Shown piece by piece: positions 63,063 to 64,000 of a stretch of DNA of 64,000 nucleotides. The position numbers and the translations under genes are program-made. The stretch spans positions 51,655 through 115,654 of the forward strand of contig CALKGK010000035.1 in the NCBI GenBank assembly GCA_938085105.1, read 5' to 3'. Each line of letters starts with the position of its first letter. Position 1 is the stretch's first letter. This stretch comes from an uncultured Flavobacteriales bacterium (GTDB lineage: Bacteria; Bacteroidota; Bacteroidia; Flavobacteriales_D; Sanyastnellaceae). Under the pieces are notes generated by a model. It was not told the origin of the DNA and did not search any database. It saw nothing but the letters and a program-made list of their open reading frames with translations.

Positions 63063-63108
63063 AAAAAAATGCAAGCTCAAAGGGTTCAAGAGCCCTTCGG
63101 ACTTGCAT
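63063..63108 (-). terminator. Terminator of PLP-enzyme gene
   Basis: Minus strand: ATGCAAGTCCGAAGGG and CCCTTTGAGCTTGCAT pair with an inner loop, followed by seven T. Confidence 0.9.
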
Positions 63109-63177
63109 GGTTTTATTTCAGCGCCCGAGGTGAGTTCAGCCCGAAAAAGAAAGGAACTTCACCGGCGAATGGTGGTC

Positions 63178-64000
63178 TTAAGCCAAGGCTTGAGTGAGAT
63201 CAGCGATGAGGTCTTCGTAATGTTCTACCCCAACTGAGAGGCGCACCAAATTGGGCGAAATGTTGAATTTCTTTTTGGTCTCTGGATCCACATCGGCATG
63301 GGTCATGGTGGCTGGATGTTGTGCCAAGGATTCTGTTGATCCCAAGCTCACAGCCAGTTTCACCAACTTCATTTTGTTGAGCATGGCAAAGGCTTCTTTT
63401 TCTCCACCTTTCACGTAGATCGAAATCATGGCACCAGCACTATCGCATTGCGAGTTGAAAATTTCGAACTGCTTTCCATCGGCTTCGGTCAAAAAGCCCA
63501 AATACCCCACGCGCTCAATGGCAGGGTGAGCGGCGAGTGCTTCGGCGACGTGCTTGGCGTTCTTTGCCTGACGCTCCATGCGCACTTGAAGGGTTTCGAG
63601 TGAGCGCATCAACAACCAACCTGTCCATGGTCCGGCCATATTTCCCAAGAAGGTTCTCATTGTTTTTACCTCCATCATCAAGTCTGCCTTCCCCATGCAA
63701 GCCCCCGCGATAACGTCGGAGTGTCCGCCGATATATTTCGTTGCAGAGTAGAGCACAAGGTCTGCACCGTGCTTCAGTGGGTGTTGATAAACGGGACCCA
63801 AATAGGTGTTATCTACGGACAACACAACATCGCGTTCTTCCTGCTTGAAATGATCGGCCAAAGCGCGCATGTCTTTGATGCAGATAAGTTTGTTGGTAGG
63901 GTTTGCGGGAGTCTCGATGTGAATCATGGAGAGTTTGTTTGCTGCGGGGTGAGCTCCGATTTCAGCCTTGAGTTCTTCCAAAGAATCTGTAGGGTCGATG
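63178..64000 (-). CDS. Cys/Met-metabolism PLP enzyme (partial)
   Basis: The frame runs off the right edge: codons before the TTG at 63981 stay open and read IDPTDS, so the N-terminus (about a third) is missing. IHIETPANPTNKLICI, VLSVDNTYLGPVYQHPLKHG, the PLP-Lys motif LYSATKYIGGHSDVIAG and LAVSLGSTESLAQHPATMTH identify the cystathionine gamma-synthase/gamma-lyase family. It could be MetB, MetC or a methionine gamma-lyase; this cannot be told without the missing part. It is followed by a strong terminator. Confidence 0.9.
   Translation of the reverse strand, partial: IDPTDSLEELKAEIGAHPAANKLSMIHIETPANPTNKLICIKDMRALADHFKQEERDVVLSVDNTYLGPVYQHPLKHGADLVLYSATKYIGGHSDVIAGACMGKADLMMEVKTMRTFLGNMAGPWTGWLLMRSLETLQVRMERQAKNAKHVAEALAAHPAIERVGYLGFLTEADGKQFEIFNSQCDSAGAMISIYVKGGEKEAFAMLNKMKLVKLAVSLGSTESLAQHPATMTHADVDPETKKKFNISPNLVRLSVGVEHYEDLIADLTQALA

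Noticed and set aside
63037..63108. N-terminal extension of XseB
   Set aside because: It lies within a strong terminator of the upstream gene.
1..64000. tRNA, rRNA, insertion sequence or prophage
   Set aside because: I looked for conserved tRNA arms, transposase motifs and terminal repeats and saw none I could support by eye.

Overview
The window is chromosomal DNA of a Bacteroidota bacterium, most likely a marine-type Flavobacteriales member. The evidence is type IX secretion (T9SS) cargo with type A and type B C-terminal domains, PorP/SprF and PorD-like proteins, two TonB-dependent receptors with carboxypeptidase-like N-domains, the ligase-associated Lhr/exonuclease/ligase set, Bacteroidota-type RpoZ, and recurrent TAnnTTTG promoter elements. 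The species cannot be named from the sequence. I see no rRNA, tRNA, insertion sequence, prophage or CRISPR array. Both window ends cut genes: an arylsulfotransferase-like protein at the left and a Cys/Met-metabolism PLP enzyme at the right.

Layout. 1-1.75 kb: arylsulfotransferase-like protein and a DnaQ-fold exonuclease. 1.85-15.7 kb: a tightly packed plus-strand cluster with a 2197-residue HYR-repeat T9SS type B adhesin, a PorP/SprF protein, a PD40-PKD-OmpA protein, an unknown secreted protein, and a propeller sensor with a SpoIIE-type phosphatase output. 15.8-17.4 kb: two halves of what looks like a frameshifted OlsF-type aminolipid synthase. 17.5-22.5 kb: TonB receptor and T9SS-sorted beta-helix protein. 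22.7-28.7 kb: LpxH-like phosphatase, UbiA prenyltransferase, a degenerate receiver-like protein, glycosylasparaginase and an RND permease. 29.1-31.6 kb: mscL and dnaK. 31.8-38.0 kb: ligase-associated exonuclease, ATP-dependent DNA ligase fused to a TerB-like domain, a metal-receptor protein and a patatin/BamA protein. 38.1-42.5 kb: a surface-glycan cassette chained by 4-bp overlaps. 42.5-47.8 kb: a signalling cluster (receiver-SpoIIE phosphatase, two sister NarL-type regulators, a receiver-PAS-HisKA_3 kinase, a stand-alone receiver). 48.7-54.1 kb: Lhr-type helicase and a second TonB receptor. 54.2-59.2 kb: the bamD-rpoZ-coaBC-porD-recN operon. 59.3-64 kb: a Cas4-like/DEDD fusion nuclease, xseA, a thioesterase, xseB and the PLP enzyme.

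The most unusual signal is an interspersed repeat that coding features do not explain. An 18-bp core (TTGCGCTCTAAATGGATA, or a TTGCGACCT... variant) occurs at least 12 times in four intergenic places (17.4, 23.7, 28.9 and 51.1 kb). It lies in arrays with 81-106 bp periods whose spacers differ from locus to locus. Other points are the frameshift splitting olsF, the in-frame ligase-TerB fusion, an 11-bp tandem repeat in the leader of the second TonB receptor, a GC-rich repeat island between xseA and the thioesterase/xseB pair, and several genes whose promoter -7 element sits only 4-7 nt before the start codon.
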